64,000 nt of DNA, from contig NZ_OY763919.1 in the NCBI RefSeq assembly GCF_963667735.1, positions 1,737,539 through 1,801,538 on the forward strand, given 5' to 3'. The notes below the pieces were generated by a model that searched no databases, was not told the origin of the DNA, and saw nothing but the letters and a program-made list of their open reading frames with translations. The translations under genes and the position numbers were made by a program. The stretch comes from an uncultured Methanoregula sp. Lineage in GTDB: Archaea > Halobacteriota > Methanomicrobia > Methanomicrobiales > Methanospirillaceae. Positions 19,159 to 28,540 of the stretch are shown piece after piece. How positions within the stretch are numbered: the stretch's first letter is position 1; the number at the start of each line of letters is the position of its first letter.

Positions 19159-19174
19159 CCCCCAGCCTCGGGGG
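19159..19174 (+). terminator. hairpin after hxlR
   Basis: CCCCC (19159-19163) and GGGGG (19170-19174) with a 6-nt loop lie 22 bp after the hxlR stop. There is no strong T-run after it, so terminator function is tentative. The remainder of the gap to 19414 is non-coding and turns A+T-rich. Confidence 0.35.
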
Positions 19175-19414
19175 ATGGCACCCGGGGATGCGAGGATGTG
19201 GCATTACTGGAGTTTTGCATCTCTATTGAGTTCATATTTGACCATTGGTCGCGATGGTAAATGGCGGAGAGAATTCCGCGGGGGTCGGTTGTGTGAATGA
19301 TGTGTATGTGAGAGTGTTCGCTGGAAAACAAGATATCCAAATACTGATATGCAGCAAATCATAACGGTGTATAAATAAAACATTGCCATATGAATCGGAT
19401 TGAGGGGACGAATT

Positions 19415-21121
19415 TTGCTTCAAATTACATCAGGAAAATTTTTTAAAACGGAAGATAGGTACATTTTCGAAGGAAAAGGAATTCTTTATTCAAATTATTC
19501 TTGGGTACAGCCGATTGAAACTTGTATCGCGAAACTTGATCCAGTCGATGGTGGAGTCGGATTATTTCCCCCCTATATTATCACTTTTAAAAATCAGCTT
19601 GAGAAAGATCCCAATTCGCCATTAATCGGAATGGCTGATCATATTTTTATAAAAGATTTTCAAATAGTCAGTACATTTGGCCTGAAGTCACTATTTATAA
19701 ATGATAAAAAGTTTTTGGAATTTTTATGCCGTAAAACAAAGAATAAAGAGGAATGGTATATTCCCTCAGAATTAGTTCCGAGATTTTTTGATGAGTCCAT
19801 TCATGGTACTATTGAAGAGAATCAAAAATTCGTCAATTTTATATCGAAGATAATAGGTCTTCCAAGGAAAAAATATAATGTTATTAAAACTTGTTTAGAG
19901 GCTTTTTCTGATTCCCTGATTATTTTAAATTATAATTTTGAGCTTGCGTATTCTTTATTGGTTTTTTGTTTAGAAACGGTAAGTCAAAATTTTGAATCAT
20001 ATGAAGTAAAATGGGATGACTATGATTCAAAAATTCGAATTTCTCTAGAAGATGAGTTTTTGAAAATTGATAAAAAAAATGTGGAAAATATTAAAAAAAT
20101 CTTATTAACATCATCTCATTCAAAATTAACTCAAAGATTCATAGATTTTATCGTTACTAATACTTCAGATAATTTTTTTACCGATGAATCTACGACAATT
20201 TCTCCTGCTATTCGAAAATCAGAATTTCGACGAGTGATAAAAAATACATATTCTATCCGGTCACAGTACGCACATGGTTTGAAAACGATGATGCTGCATT
20301 CGAAAATGCCAAATATCGTTACTGGAGATGTATATCATTTGAAAAACGAACCTTATCTAACGTATCAAGGTTTGTTAAGATTAACTCATCACGTACTTTT
20401 AAATGTTATAAATAGTTGCGAAATTTTAGAAAAAGAGGAATATAACTGGCAAGGAGAAATCCCTGGTTGTATTGAAATGGAATTGGCATCTAAATACTGG
20501 ATAAGTAATGTAGATTCATTTGAACCAAAACTTACATGTTTACGTTTGAATGCATTCTTATCCCAAATTGAAGCATTTTTCTTACATGGGAATGAGGTAT
20601 CGGATCTTGATAATTTGATGGATAATATCGAGATACAAATAAACCAGGCAAGTCCCGATGATAAAATTGATATGTATATCTTATATTTTTTATACCATCT
20701 TTTAACGAATACACGAGATAAAAGGATCCATTTTCAATCATTTTTAGATAAAAATCAACAACTCTGTGAGAAAAAATGTATTGAAAATATGGTACCCTAT
20801 ATTTTTTTAGAGAAAGACTGGTCATGGTCTCCTAATGATTGTGCGATAATGTATGATGAATATCAAAAAACAAAATTTTCCCGTCATTCGATACGATTAC
20901 CTCGACTATTTGAAACCGCTTTAATAGCAAAAATTGCAAATTCTTTCCTCAGTAACGGCGATGAAGAATCGTATGTGAAATGGGGACGTTTAGCTATTGC
21001 GGAATCGAGTGGTTTTGCAGATATTCAAAAATCTCTTTTATATTTTTTAGAGAGAAAAGAATTGATTAGTATATCCTCAATTATTCTAAAGAAAAAACCT
21101 AATATTGAGAATAATGCATAA
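19415..21121 (+). CDS. A+T-rich island protein with HEPN (Apea-like) motif
   Basis: About 568 residues, no signal peptide or membrane helix. A central segment YSIRSQYAHGLK contains Arg282-x4-His287, the RX4-6H signature of HEPN RNases as found in Apea-like HEPN proteins (YxxRSxxxHG). The preceding helix region (SHSKLTQRFIDFIV...FRRVIKNTY) fits a HEPN bundle; the N-terminal 200 residues are of unknown type. Start: TTG 19415 has GAGGGGAC 7 nt upstream and is preferred to TTG 19400. Codon use is very A+T-rich, unlike flanking genes, indicating transfer. An RNA-targeting defence or abortive-infection role is inferred, not shown. Confidence 0.8.
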   Translation: MLQITSGKFFKTEDRYIFEGKGILYSNYSWVQPIETCIAKLDPVDGGVGLFPPYIITFKNQLEKDPNSPLIGMADHIFIKDFQIVSTFGLKSLFINDKKFLEFLCRKTKNKEEWYIPSELVPRFFDESIHGTIEENQKFVNFISKIIGLPRKKYNVIKTCLEAFSDSLIILNYNFELAYSLLVFCLETVSQNFESYEVKWDDYDSKIRISLEDEFLKIDKKNVENIKKILLTSSHSKLTQRFIDFIVTNTSDNFFTDESTTISPAIRKSEFRRVIKNTYSIRSQYAHGLKTMMLHSKMPNIVTGDVYHLKNEPYLTYQGLLRLTHHVLLNVINSCEILEKEEYNWQGEIPGCIEMELASKYWISNVDSFEPKLTCLRLNAFLSQIEAFFLHGNEVSDLDNLMDNIEIQINQASPDDKIDMYILYFLYHLLTNTRDKRIHFQSFLDKNQQLCEKKCIENMVPYIFLEKDWSWSPNDCAIMYDEYQKTKFSRHSIRLPRLFETALIAKIANSFLSNGDEESYVKWGRLAIAESSGFADIQKSLLYFLERKELISISSIILKKKPNIENNA

Positions 21122-21170
21122 TCATTTTTTGGTAAAAGGTTTTTCATCCATCAAATAGTTCTATCTCATA

Positions 21171-21613
21171 ATGAGTCTTATCGATTTTTATGCATCCTTT
21201 CAAATCTACTATCACGCATCTGATATTGATGATTTCCGATTTTGGTTAAAGAATACTTATAATGTCGAAGACTTCAATTCTTTTTTCTTAGGTTATTGAT
21301 ATTTTTTTGAGATTAGTTCCCTCCTCGACATCGAAATCGCGATGGCTTTCAGAGATTTGTGTATGAGAAAAATGACACAATCTTGGGGAAGACCAATAGT
21401 TACTATTTCCATGTTAATTTTGAATCAATAGACAATAAAGACGTTTGTGGCATATCGATATTTCCCTCTGATGAACCTGTTTTTTTTGAAAAATAATACT
21501 GATTCTGAATTCATTATTCGATCCGGTAATGCGTCTAAGAAATTAACGACTCAAGATTTTTTCATTATGTTCTAAAACACTGGGGATTTGAGGAAAATAG
21601 TTTAATCATTTAA
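21171..21613 (+). pseudogene. decayed gene fragment (C-terminal part)
   Basis: Conceptual translation across three reading frames gives one continuous protein-like sequence: MSLIDFYASFQIYYHASDID..., a TGA stop at 21297-21299, then YFFEISSLLDIEI, a frame change, RNRDGFQRFVYEKND...NSYYFHVNFESIDNK, DVCGISIFPSDEPVFFEK, a frame change at an A-run near 21494, NNTDSEFIIRSGNASKKL, a frame change at a T-run near 21560, and HYVLKHWGF. The region reads like the C-terminal part of a Schlafen/AlbA_2-type putative DNA-binding protein (IxVxPSxxPVFF ... FxIRxGNxS), but that match is from memory. One stop and three frameshifts make it non-functional as read; several sit in homopolymers, so sequencing error should be excluded. 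Confidence 0.6.
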
Positions 21614-21668
21614 CAATTTTTTTTATGCTGGGAAAAAACGAATTTATTTATATTATGTTAATTTAACA

Positions 21669-22646
21669 ATGAATAATATAATGAATCGATTAAATTTTCT
21701 ATCTAAATATCTCGGTGATTACACAATAAAAGCCGTCAGAAAATTAAAAATCCGTGATGATTTCGATAGAATATATTATGAATGCTCAAGACCGCTATTT
21801 GCTTCGAATGATTTTGGACTATTGAATTATGATTATCAATTTTGGTATGAAAGAGCTATCCAATTTGGAACGAACGTTAAAGCGAATAATCCAAATTCAG
21901 AAGCGATTAAAACAATAGAAACAATCGTTAAGAAAATTGATTTTATTGACGCTATTAACGATATAATCGACAATTTGTTAAATCTAATACTCATAATATC
22001 AGGTTTATTCGGAATTGCTATTCTAATCTTATTTGGATTTTCGTTCTCTGGGATATTTCAGAGTTTACTATCGATAATTACAATTATTTCAGTAATCATT
22101 TTTTGCATTACACTTTTTTTAAGAATTTCTAAAAAAGTATTAATTTTTGAGAGAGACTTGGAAAAAACAGTCACTCGCAGATTAATTATTTCAAAAGATG
22201 ACCTAGATAAGAATTACTCAAATATTGACAAAATATTCATTGCAAACGTCTGGAATAATTCTTTAAAAAATTACAGTTCTCTCTCTGTGCTATTCTTTTT
22301 TGTGTTTTTCAAAAAATGGTTACCAAATCTCTATGAGGTTTTAATTCTTGCATTATGCCTAGTAATTCCCGAATGCATTCCCGAATATTTTATTGATCAC
22401 AATAAACGAAAACTCATAATTTGCATGTTTAAAGGTTTTTTTTTCAGACACTGGACAGAAATCAATCAAGAAATTATTGAGAGATTTAGTGAGAGAATCC
22501 AACTTTGGAGTTCGGTGATTACAGGTTTTTTTATAATCTTGTTAATCATTTCTTTCGCGTATCAGAATTGGACTGCAATATATATCGAAAGTATTGTCAT
22601 TTTTTTGGGGGCAATTCAATTATTTTTTAGTGCATATAAAAAATGA
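21669..22646 (+). CDS. A+T-rich island membrane protein
   Basis: 325-residue protein, not recognised. A soluble N-terminal part of about 100 residues is followed by two adjacent membrane helices (NLILIISGLFGIAILILFGFSF and LLSIITIISVIIFCITLFL), a loop of about 70 residues, a hydrophobic pair around residues 205-240 and two C-terminal helices (SSVITGFFIILLIISFAY, IYIESIVIFLGAIQLFF). Composition matches the HEPN gene upstream. It lies just after the decayed fragment. The island arrangement of a membrane protein plus a HEPN protein is reminiscent of defence modules, but no direct evidence ties them. Start could also be the Met at 21681. Confidence 0.7.
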   Translation: MNNIMNRLNFLSKYLGDYTIKAVRKLKIRDDFDRIYYECSRPLFASNDFGLLNYDYQFWYERAIQFGTNVKANNPNSEAIKTIETIVKKIDFIDAINDIIDNLLNLILIISGLFGIAILILFGFSFSGIFQSLLSIITIISVIIFCITLFLRISKKVLIFERDLEKTVTRRLIISKDDLDKNYSNIDKIFIANVWNNSLKNYSSLSVLFFFVFFKKWLPNLYEVLILALCLVIPECIPEYFIDHNKRKLIICMFKGFFFRHWTEINQEIIERFSERIQLWSSVITGFFIILLIISFAYQNWTAIYIESIVIFLGAIQLFFSAYKK

Positions 22647-22816
22647 CGATTTATCTTCCTCTCACCGCTTATATATTTGCACAGACCTCTTTGATTTGCT
22701 ATCCCCTCTTTGTGTAGCCCATTCTTACCCTCTACTTAGATTCGCAACATAAAATTTTCAAATTTGACAGGTCATCACATTAAAAGTTAAGAAAAAAACC
22801 TTCAGTTTTATTCGAA

Positions 22817-22903
22817 CGACCCAACGAATCTCGATCAAAAACATTCGACCCGTGCTCAAAAAATTTCTGCGACCCCTTACAGAACTTTTTCACAAAATTT
22901 TTC
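22817..22903. repeat. imperfect direct repeat, copy 1
   Basis: The stretch containing CCAACGAATCTCGATC, AAAAAATTTCTGCGA and TTACAGAAC resembles 23659-23745 (CCAACTCCCGATCG, AAAAAAATTCAGCGAG, GTCCAGAAT), aligned by eye with gaps. Both copies are followed by A/T-rich tracts ending in CAGAAAAATTTTCC-like sequence. Confidence 0.35.
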
Positions 22904-23041
22904 CGGTAAAGAAAAAAATTTCCTGAAAAAATATCACAGAAAAATTTCCGGGCCCGGCCCCAACAAACCCGGCGCCAAAAATTCCCCATCTCAACGCCGT
23001 AAAAACCACCCCCGGAACCACCGTTTTTCCCAATCCACACC

Positions 23042-23119
23042 ATCCCCAATCCGGGCCCTATACGGGCTCCGTTGTACCACTTTTCCGGAACGGAGCCCGA
23101 TACGTGCCCGGATTGGGAT
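23042..23119. repeat. long inverted repeat (hairpin 1)
   Basis: Arms of about 32 and 31 bp (23042-23073 and 23089-23119) pair almost throughout, with AACGGAGCCCGATA against TACGGGCTCCGTT and AATCCGGGC against GCCCGGATT; the loop is 15 nt (23074-23088). Such a stem would form a very stable hairpin in RNA or single-stranded DNA. It is not followed by a T-run. Confidence 0.75.
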
Positions 23120-23124
23120 CCGCC

Positions 23125-23175
23125 GACCCCCTGTTTAGTACGATCCACCTGGAGGTTTTTCACAAACAGGGGGTC
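23125..23175. repeat. inverted repeat (hairpin 2)
   Basis: GACCCCCTGTTT (23125-23136) and AAACAGGGGGTC (23164-23175) are perfectly complementary 12-bp arms with a 27-nt loop. It begins 5 bp after hairpin 1, so the two form a tandem structured unit. Confidence 0.75.
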
Positions 23176-23187
23176 CGGATGATAATC

Positions 23188-23298
23188 TACGACGGAGATG
23201 CAGATTTCACGTCGGAGATCATCCCTGCGAAATACCCCCGGGATGATACCGTCTCCCCAACCCCATTCTCCGACGGAGAACTATGCCGGGAAGCCCAA
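23188..23298. repeat. dispersed element, copy 1
   Basis: Shares with 31934-32030 the core CCCTGCGAAATACCC, a CCCCAA-CCC-CATTCTCCGA stretch and the terminal palindrome TTCTCC-GAC-GGAGAA (23266-23280). The 5' part has CTACGACGGAGAT and GTCGGAGATC motifs. It looks like a REP/MITE-like small repeat without coding capacity. Confidence 0.6.
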
Positions 23299-23658
23299 CC
23301 GGGCCGGTCCGGTGTGCGTAATGGGGGAAAATTGGATGTAAATTCATTTTAATTTGCCCTTAAAATGCCCGGATCTGGAAAAATACCCCGGAGGTTAAAA
23401 GTGCGCAAACAGGCGCAATTGGAGGGCCGATCTCGTTGCAGACGGGCTATGCTGCGGGAAAATGAAAAGAATCCCTGTTTTAGCAGGGGATATTACGTCG
23501 GAGAGTGGGTATTCTCCGTCGTAACTGGGTGAAATTCCTGGCGGTTCGGGGACGGGGAACCTGACCCGTAACGAATCCGAATCACCGGTCCATCTTCCTG
23601 CTATCAGCCATCACCAGATTCCCGCTCTTGCGACCCGGCCTGCGTATCAAATCAAAGA

Positions 23659-23745
23659 GGGTCCAACTCCCGATCGAAATTTTTTCAAGACTCCCTTTCC
23701 CTCAGCAAAAAAATTCAGCGAGCCCGTCCAGAATTTTTTAAAATT
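23659..23745. repeat. imperfect direct repeat, copy 2
   Basis: Second copy of the repeat at 22817-22903, about 840 bp downstream in the same orientation, ending about 150 bp before the 3' end of the next gene. Similarity was judged by eye and includes gaps. Confidence 0.35.
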
Positions 23746-23896
23746 TTTCCCGGACTCCCACAGAATTTTTCCCCAATTTTTTCCACAAAAAATCCCAAAA
23801 ATATTTTTTAAAACGTTTCAGAAAAATTTTCCAAAGAAAATTTTCCTTTCTCACATGCCAATAGCCGATTTACCGCCGTTTTTTATCCCCTGATGA

Positions 23897-25459
23897 TCAG
23901 GGGGCCGGATACGGAAAGACGATCTCGAACCGGGTTCCCTCTCTCCGGTCAAGGGTGATACGTCCATTGATCTGGTGTACTAAGGTGACAACCAGTTCCA
24001 TCTCGATCGAATCCGGATTGTCAATGTCGAAGGTTTCCGGGAGCCCGGCCCCGTTGTCCGCAATGCTCAGGACAATCTCGTTTGCATCCCCATGGATGTT
24101 CACATCAACCTGCCCGCTTCGATCTTCAGGGAATGCCTGTTTGAACGCACGGGCAACCAGCAGGTTGAAGAGCAGCCCGATCGGGATAGCGGTATCGATA
24201 TCGACCCAGATCTCATCGGCCCGGAATTCTGTTTTCACCCGGGCAGGATCAAGGTTGTACGAACTGTACAGGTCCCCGTTCAGTTTCTGAAGATACGTGG
24301 GGAGGGGGATATGGTTGATGTCATCCGACTGCGTCAGGATCTCGTAAATCCGGGCAAGTGCCATTATCTGTTGTTTTTCTTCCCTTAGCAGTTCCCGGCA
24401 GGCCGGGTCGATAAGGGGATGTGCCTGGAGATCGATCAGGCTTGAGATAAAATGCAGGTTGCTCCTGATCCGGTAGTTTATCTCTTTTATGAGGGTCTCC
24501 TTCTCTTTGAGCGAGCGTTCAATCTGGGCCGTTGACTCCCGGATAGCCGTTACGTCCCGGCCGACAAGCTGGTATTCAACGATCTCTCCTTTTGGATTAC
24601 AGATGGCTCTTGCAACCCACTGCATCCACCGTATCTCATGTTCAGGAGTAACAAGCCGGTTTTCGAAGGTGGTGATGGGGTTGTCGCACGAGAGTTGTAA
24701 AACTTCCCTGACCGAATATTCCTGATCCTCATCCACAATAAATGAACGGAGTTTCTTGTCCAGCAGAGCCTCTCTGCCTCTCCTGAAAAACCGGAGGCAT
24801 TCCTGATTTACGAACGTGATCGTCTCATCGTGCCGGATCCTGCAGACCAGTTCAGTCTGATCTTCAACAATCGCCCGGTACATGGCTTCGCTTTTTTCAA
24901 GAGCCTGCTGGGACCGGATCTGTCCTGTTATGTTTTCGAGAATTACCGTAAGCGCAGCCGTACCATCCTCAAAAACAGTCGGGATCAGTTTTCCCCTGAG
25001 GAAGAGATCCTGGTTTTCATTCTGCCATGTGATCTCTGTTATCGTTGAAATTCCCTTCAGCGCATCCGTAAGGCTTGCAACGATTTTCGCATCTGAAAAA
25101 AAGGGGATTGAGGATCCCTGGATGGAATTGCCCATCAGGGTTTCCCGCGATGTTCCGGCGAGTGTGAGAAAATTGTCGTTGGCCCGGACCACAGCAAGAT
25201 TTGCATCGAGAATCACAATAGCATCCGTTGAAAAATCAAGCATTGCTCTGAGGGGCACCCGTTGGGAGAGGTAATACACCTTTGCAGCGGCATGGGTTTT
25301 CATCTCCACTTCCCCTGCCACGAGCAGCATATTCACGTATTTCGAGACTGAATTCCGGTTCAGATTGAGTTCCCGGGATATATCCGTGATACTCATTCCC
25401 CGCGGATTCTTCCGCAGCATTTCCTTGATAGTGATGAGTTCTTCATTTTCACACAACAT
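23897..25459 (-). CDS. winged-helix/PAS protein with degenerate histidine-kinase module
   Basis: 520 residues. Order: N-terminal winged-helix HTH (about 1-65: MSITDISRELNLNRNSVSKYVN), two PAS domains (about 70-185 and 190-310), then a HisKA_2/HATPase region. In the HisKA_2 motif the canonical E-V-H-H-R is ETLIKEINYR: Asn328-Tyr329 replaces the phosphoacceptor His. In the N-box (normally ELVTNALKHAF) the sequence is LLVARAFKQAF, lacking the Mg-binding Asn. The G1 box DNGAGLPE remains. Signalling through phosphotransfer is thus unlikely; it may work as a sensor that binds DNA directly. It is divergent from the chemoreceptor operon. Not a truncated gene. Confidence 0.88.
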   Translation of the reverse strand: MLCENEELITIKEMLRKNPRGMSITDISRELNLNRNSVSKYVNMLLVAGEVEMKTHAAAKVYYLSQRVPLRAMLDFSTDAIVILDANLAVVRANDNFLTLAGTSRETLMGNSIQGSSIPFFSDAKIVASLTDALKGISTITEITWQNENQDLFLRGKLIPTVFEDGTAALTVILENITGQIRSQQALEKSEAMYRAIVEDQTELVCRIRHDETITFVNQECLRFFRRGREALLDKKLRSFIVDEDQEYSVREVLQLSCDNPITTFENRLVTPEHEIRWMQWVARAICNPKGEIVEYQLVGRDVTAIRESTAQIERSLKEKETLIKEINYRIRSNLHFISSLIDLQAHPLIDPACRELLREEKQQIMALARIYEILTQSDDINHIPLPTYLQKLNGDLYSSYNLDPARVKTEFRADEIWVDIDTAIPIGLLFNLLVARAFKQAFPEDRSGQVDVNIHGDANEIVLSIADNGAGLPETFDIDNPDSIEMELVVTLVHQINGRITLDRREGTRFEIVFPYPAP

Positions 25460-25752
25460 AACTGCAACCGGGCCCTATTTTCAGATTTGTGTAATCGTTT
25501 TCACTCTACCTATTTATGCCATACACCTGGTTGCGTGCAGATCTGGAATGCAAATAAGGAATTCATAAATATAATGCCATCCAGATTTGCCTATCAGAAT
25601 TGCATATCAAATATGCAATGCAAATCAAGTGTTCATCAGGAATATTGTGAAACTGGAGAAATACCCGGAATTCCTTCGGGGCACATCCCTCCTGTAATGA
25701 ATCCCCGGACTCCTCCAAAGACGCCTCTTCGGCCAATACAAGAGATGAAATT

Positions 25753-27981
25753 ATGACAGAAAACAGAACAGGAAATGAAAAACAACTACAGCAGGAACTG
25801 AAGAAAGCCGAGATCATGTTCAATGAAAACCCCGTGTCCATTGTATTGTACGATCTCGATCTGAAAATCACCAATTGCAATCCGGCTTTTATCAGCCTGA
25901 CCGGCTACAGCAGGGACCGGCTTCTTGCCATGAAGGTCAAGGATTTCACGGTTGTCAGGATCGATGGGGAGGGGTCAACTGAGGCCAGGAGATCCCGGAA
26001 GAGAGTCTCCGGGAAGATGACGGTGGACTTCCCCTCAGGAAGGAAGATCATCAGCACCCACACGCTCCCGCTCCCGGATGAAACAGGCGAAATTGCCGGG
26101 TTCATGGGTGTTTATACCGATATCACGGAGACCGAACAAAAAGCCCAGGAGATCGAAGCCTACAAACAAAAAACCGAGATCATGATTGAGGAGAGTCCCT
26201 GCGCGATTCTTGTTGAAAACGCAAAGATGGACATTCTCGCTACGAACAAAACATTCTGCAGGCTGACCGGATATCCCAAAGAAAAAGTCCTCCGGATGAA
26301 TGTACTCGATTTTAAGGTGATCAAACGGGAGGGTGGATCAGCTTCCGATGCCTTCAGGGACAAACGGGTGGTGCATTCATCCATGACGATCGATGCCCCG
26401 GCAGGCATACGGATTCTGGATATCGAGTATATTCCGATTCTTGGAGAGAACCGTCAGGTTGACGAAGTATTCGCGATTATGATCGATCTCACGGAAATCA
26501 AACAAAAAATCCAGGAAATTGAAACATTCAAACAAAAAACCGAGCTCATGATCGAGGAGAACCCGTGTGCAATCCTCGTATATGATGATAAACTGAATTT
26601 TACCTCGACCAACAAGGCATTCTGCAGACTGACCGGGTACTCAAGGGAAGATATACTCCGGATGAATATCCGGGATATCAAAGTTACGAGCCGGAATGGT
26701 GAATCCGCAAGGGATGCGATCGAGAAAAGGCGTGTTACGCATGGCCGCATCACGGTTGAAAATCCTGCCGGAACATCGATTCTGGATACCTATTACATTC
26801 CTGTTATCGATGGAACCGGGAAAGTGTACGAAATTTATTCAGTAATGATAGATCTCACGAAAGAATACCGGGTCCAGAATTACATGGAGCACGAGATAAG
26901 CGAGATGTCCACGCGATATGAAAAGATTGCAAACGGGGATCTGACCATCCGGTATGATCTTACAAAACCGGATGAGCAGACGCAGGAAGTCTACAACCAG
27001 ATCTCCAAGCTGCACCTCGCGGTCCGTGCCATTCTCAACAACCTCAGGACCAATATACGGGATGTCAATGCAGGGATGGAGGAACTCGTATCAACAAGCG
27101 GGGAAGCAGCCCGGAATCTTGAGGTAGCAACGAGCACTACCGGTGCGGCTGCAGTACAGCTGGGCAGGGTGAGCAAAAACACCGACAAGGTGAGCGACAA
27201 CATCGAGCAGGTCTTAAAGGCAATGGAGGACATGTCTGCCGCAATTGAGGAAGTGACCTCCAATATGGAGGCTGCATCCCATCTGGCAAAGGAGACCAAC
27301 GAGCTTTCCAAGAAAGGTGAGGAGAAAGCGGGGAAGGCCGGGGAGAGCATGGGCAGGATAACCGAGTCCTCCCAGAATGTACAGACGATCGTCAACGACA
27401 TCTCCAAACAGATGAACGAGATCATCAAGATCGTCGGGTTGATCCGCGACCTTGCCAACCAGACCAACCTCCTTGCGCTCAATGCGGCAATCGAGGCTGC
27501 CCGGGCCGGCGATGCAGGCCGTGGTTTTGCCGTTGTAGCGGCAGAAGTAAAATCGCTTGCCCAGGAATCGCGGAATTCCGCTGAGAATATTGAAGAGATG
27601 ATTGCGGGGCTCCGGACAAAATCGCTGGAAGCAACCACGGCAATGGATGAGTCGGCAAAGGCGGTCAAAGTGGGGACCGAGGTGATTGCCGAGACCCTCA
27701 CCTCATTCAAAGAGATTGTGACCGCGGTAGAGAAGATCACCCATACCAGCGAAGAAGTGGCGAGCGCTGCCGGTGAGCAGGCTGCCACGGTTGAGGAGAT
27801 CACGGCAAGTGTCCATGAGGTTGCGCAGCTCATGACAGAAACTGCAAAGGAGGCAGGGGATGTCATGACCGGGGCGCATCAGGTATCGGTCATGATTGGC
27901 GACATAGGGAAAGTTGTTGATGGTGTAAACCGGATAGCTGCCGAGTCCCTTGCCGCGAACAAAAAATTCAAAGTTGCCTGA
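25753..27981 (+). CDS. mcp: soluble chemoreceptor-like protein with three PAS domains
   Basis: 742 residues. No transmembrane segment or signal peptide is seen, so it should be cytoplasmic. Three PAS units (about 20-130, 150-260, 270-385) are separated by near-identical linkers ([22 protein letters not shown] and [22 protein letters not shown]), showing that PAS 2 and 3 arose by duplication. A HAMP-like linker leads to an MCP signalling domain with the hairpin tip [23 protein letters not shown]. It would control a CheA-type kinase via CheW. The cheW gene overlaps its stop. No cheA, cheR, cheB or cheD is in the window. Confidence 0.93.
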   Translation: MTENRTGNEKQLQQELKKAEIMFNENPVSIVLYDLDLKITNCNPAFISLTGYSRDRLLAMKVKDFTVVRIDGEGSTEARRSRKRVSGKMTVDFPSGRKIISTHTLPLPDETGEIAGFMGVYTDITETEQKAQEIEAYKQKTEIMIEESPCAILVENAKMDILATNKTFCRLTGYPKEKVLRMNVLDFKVIKREGGSASDAFRDKRVVHSSMTIDAPAGIRILDIEYIPILGENRQVDEVFAIMIDLTEIKQKIQEIETFKQKTELMIEENPCAILVYDDKLNFTSTNKAFCRLTGYSREDILRMNIRDIKVTSRNGESARDAIEKRRVTHGRITVENPAGTSILDTYYIPVIDGTGKVYEIYSVMIDLTKEYRVQNYMEHEISEMSTRYEKIANGDLTIRYDLTKPDEQTQEVYNQISKLHLAVRAILNNLRTNIRDVNAGMEELVSTSGEAARNLEVATSTTGAAAVQLGRVSKNTDKVSDNIEQVLKAMEDMSAAIEEVTSNMEAASHLAKETNELSKKGEEKAGKAGESMGRITESSQNVQTIVNDISKQMNEIIKIVGLIRDLANQTNLLALNAAIEAARAGDAGRGFAVVAAEVKSLAQESRNSAENIEEMIAGLRTKSLEATTAMDESAKAVKVGTEVIAETLTSFKEIVTAVEKITHTSEEVASAAGEQAATVEEITASVHEVAQLMTETAKEAGDVMTGAHQVSVMIGDIGKVVDGVNRIAAESLAANKKFKVA

Positions 27982-28520
27982 TGGTGCTGACAATGGCAGC
28001 AGCACAAAAGGGTATAAACGCAGCTGATGAGGAAATTGCCCGTCCCGGCAATGTCCAGGTTGTGGAATTTGTCCTTGGAGACGAACATTTTGCCATCGAT
28101 CTTTTCGATGTGAAGGAGGTAGTGGAGTATACCCGTATAACAAAAATTCCCAACACTCCCTCCTATGTCAAAGGTATCATCGATCTCCGGGGAGAGATTA
28201 CAACAATCATCGACCTCAAACTCAACATGAACATAACCGAGAAAGAGGAGATATCCGATGAGAACCGGAGAATTATCGTCCTGGATGATACAATCACGCG
28301 ATCCAAGATCGGGATCATGGTTGATGACGTATCCTCGGTTTCAACGTTCAGCCCATCCCAGGTTGAGAAAACAACTGCCGCAGTGAACAGCGATGACACA
28401 AATATCCTCGGAATCATACGCAAGAAGAGCCGGGTCCGCGACAAGGAACACACAGAATTAATTATCTGGATCGATATCCGGCAGATCCTGAATACAACTG
28501 ATATAGCAAACCTGGCGTAA
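27981..28520 (+). CDS. cheW: CheW-type coupling protein
   Basis: 179-residue CheW domain linking receptors to kinase. Typical segments are VVEFVLGDEHFAIDLFDVKEVVEY, ITKIPNTPSYVKGIIDLRGEITTIIDL and a C-terminal strand set. The ATG overlaps the receptor's stop by 1 nt (ATGG within TGATGG), indicating coupling; a second Met at 27993 is possible. Length is somewhat above the usual about 150-170 residues because of an N-terminal extension. Confidence 0.92.
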   Translation: MVLTMAAAQKGINAADEEIARPGNVQVVEFVLGDEHFAIDLFDVKEVVEYTRITKIPNTPSYVKGIIDLRGEITTIIDLKLNMNITEKEEISDENRRIIVLDDTITRSKIGIMVDDVSSVSTFSPSQVEKTTAAVNSDDTNILGIIRKKSRVRDKEHTELIIWIDIRQILNTTDIANLA

Positions 28521-28540
28521 ACCTGGTGAATCGGTGCATC

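Larger units (their letters stand above)
22647..23896. other. 1.25-kb non-coding region rich in hairpins and repeats
   Basis: No supportable gene: the longest open frame (22780-23163, minus) is a low-complexity shadow of the hairpins. The region contains two large inverted repeats, one copy of a dispersed element, an extra TCGGAGA/TCTCCG hairpin at 23490-23523 and two imperfect direct repeats (listed separately). It marks the boundary between the A+T-rich island and the signalling cluster. Confidence 0.6.

Noticed and set aside
22780-23163. 127-codon open frame on - over the hairpin region
   Set aside because: Low-complexity Gly/Phe/Lys-rich translation produced by the inverted repeats; no Shine-Dalgarno.
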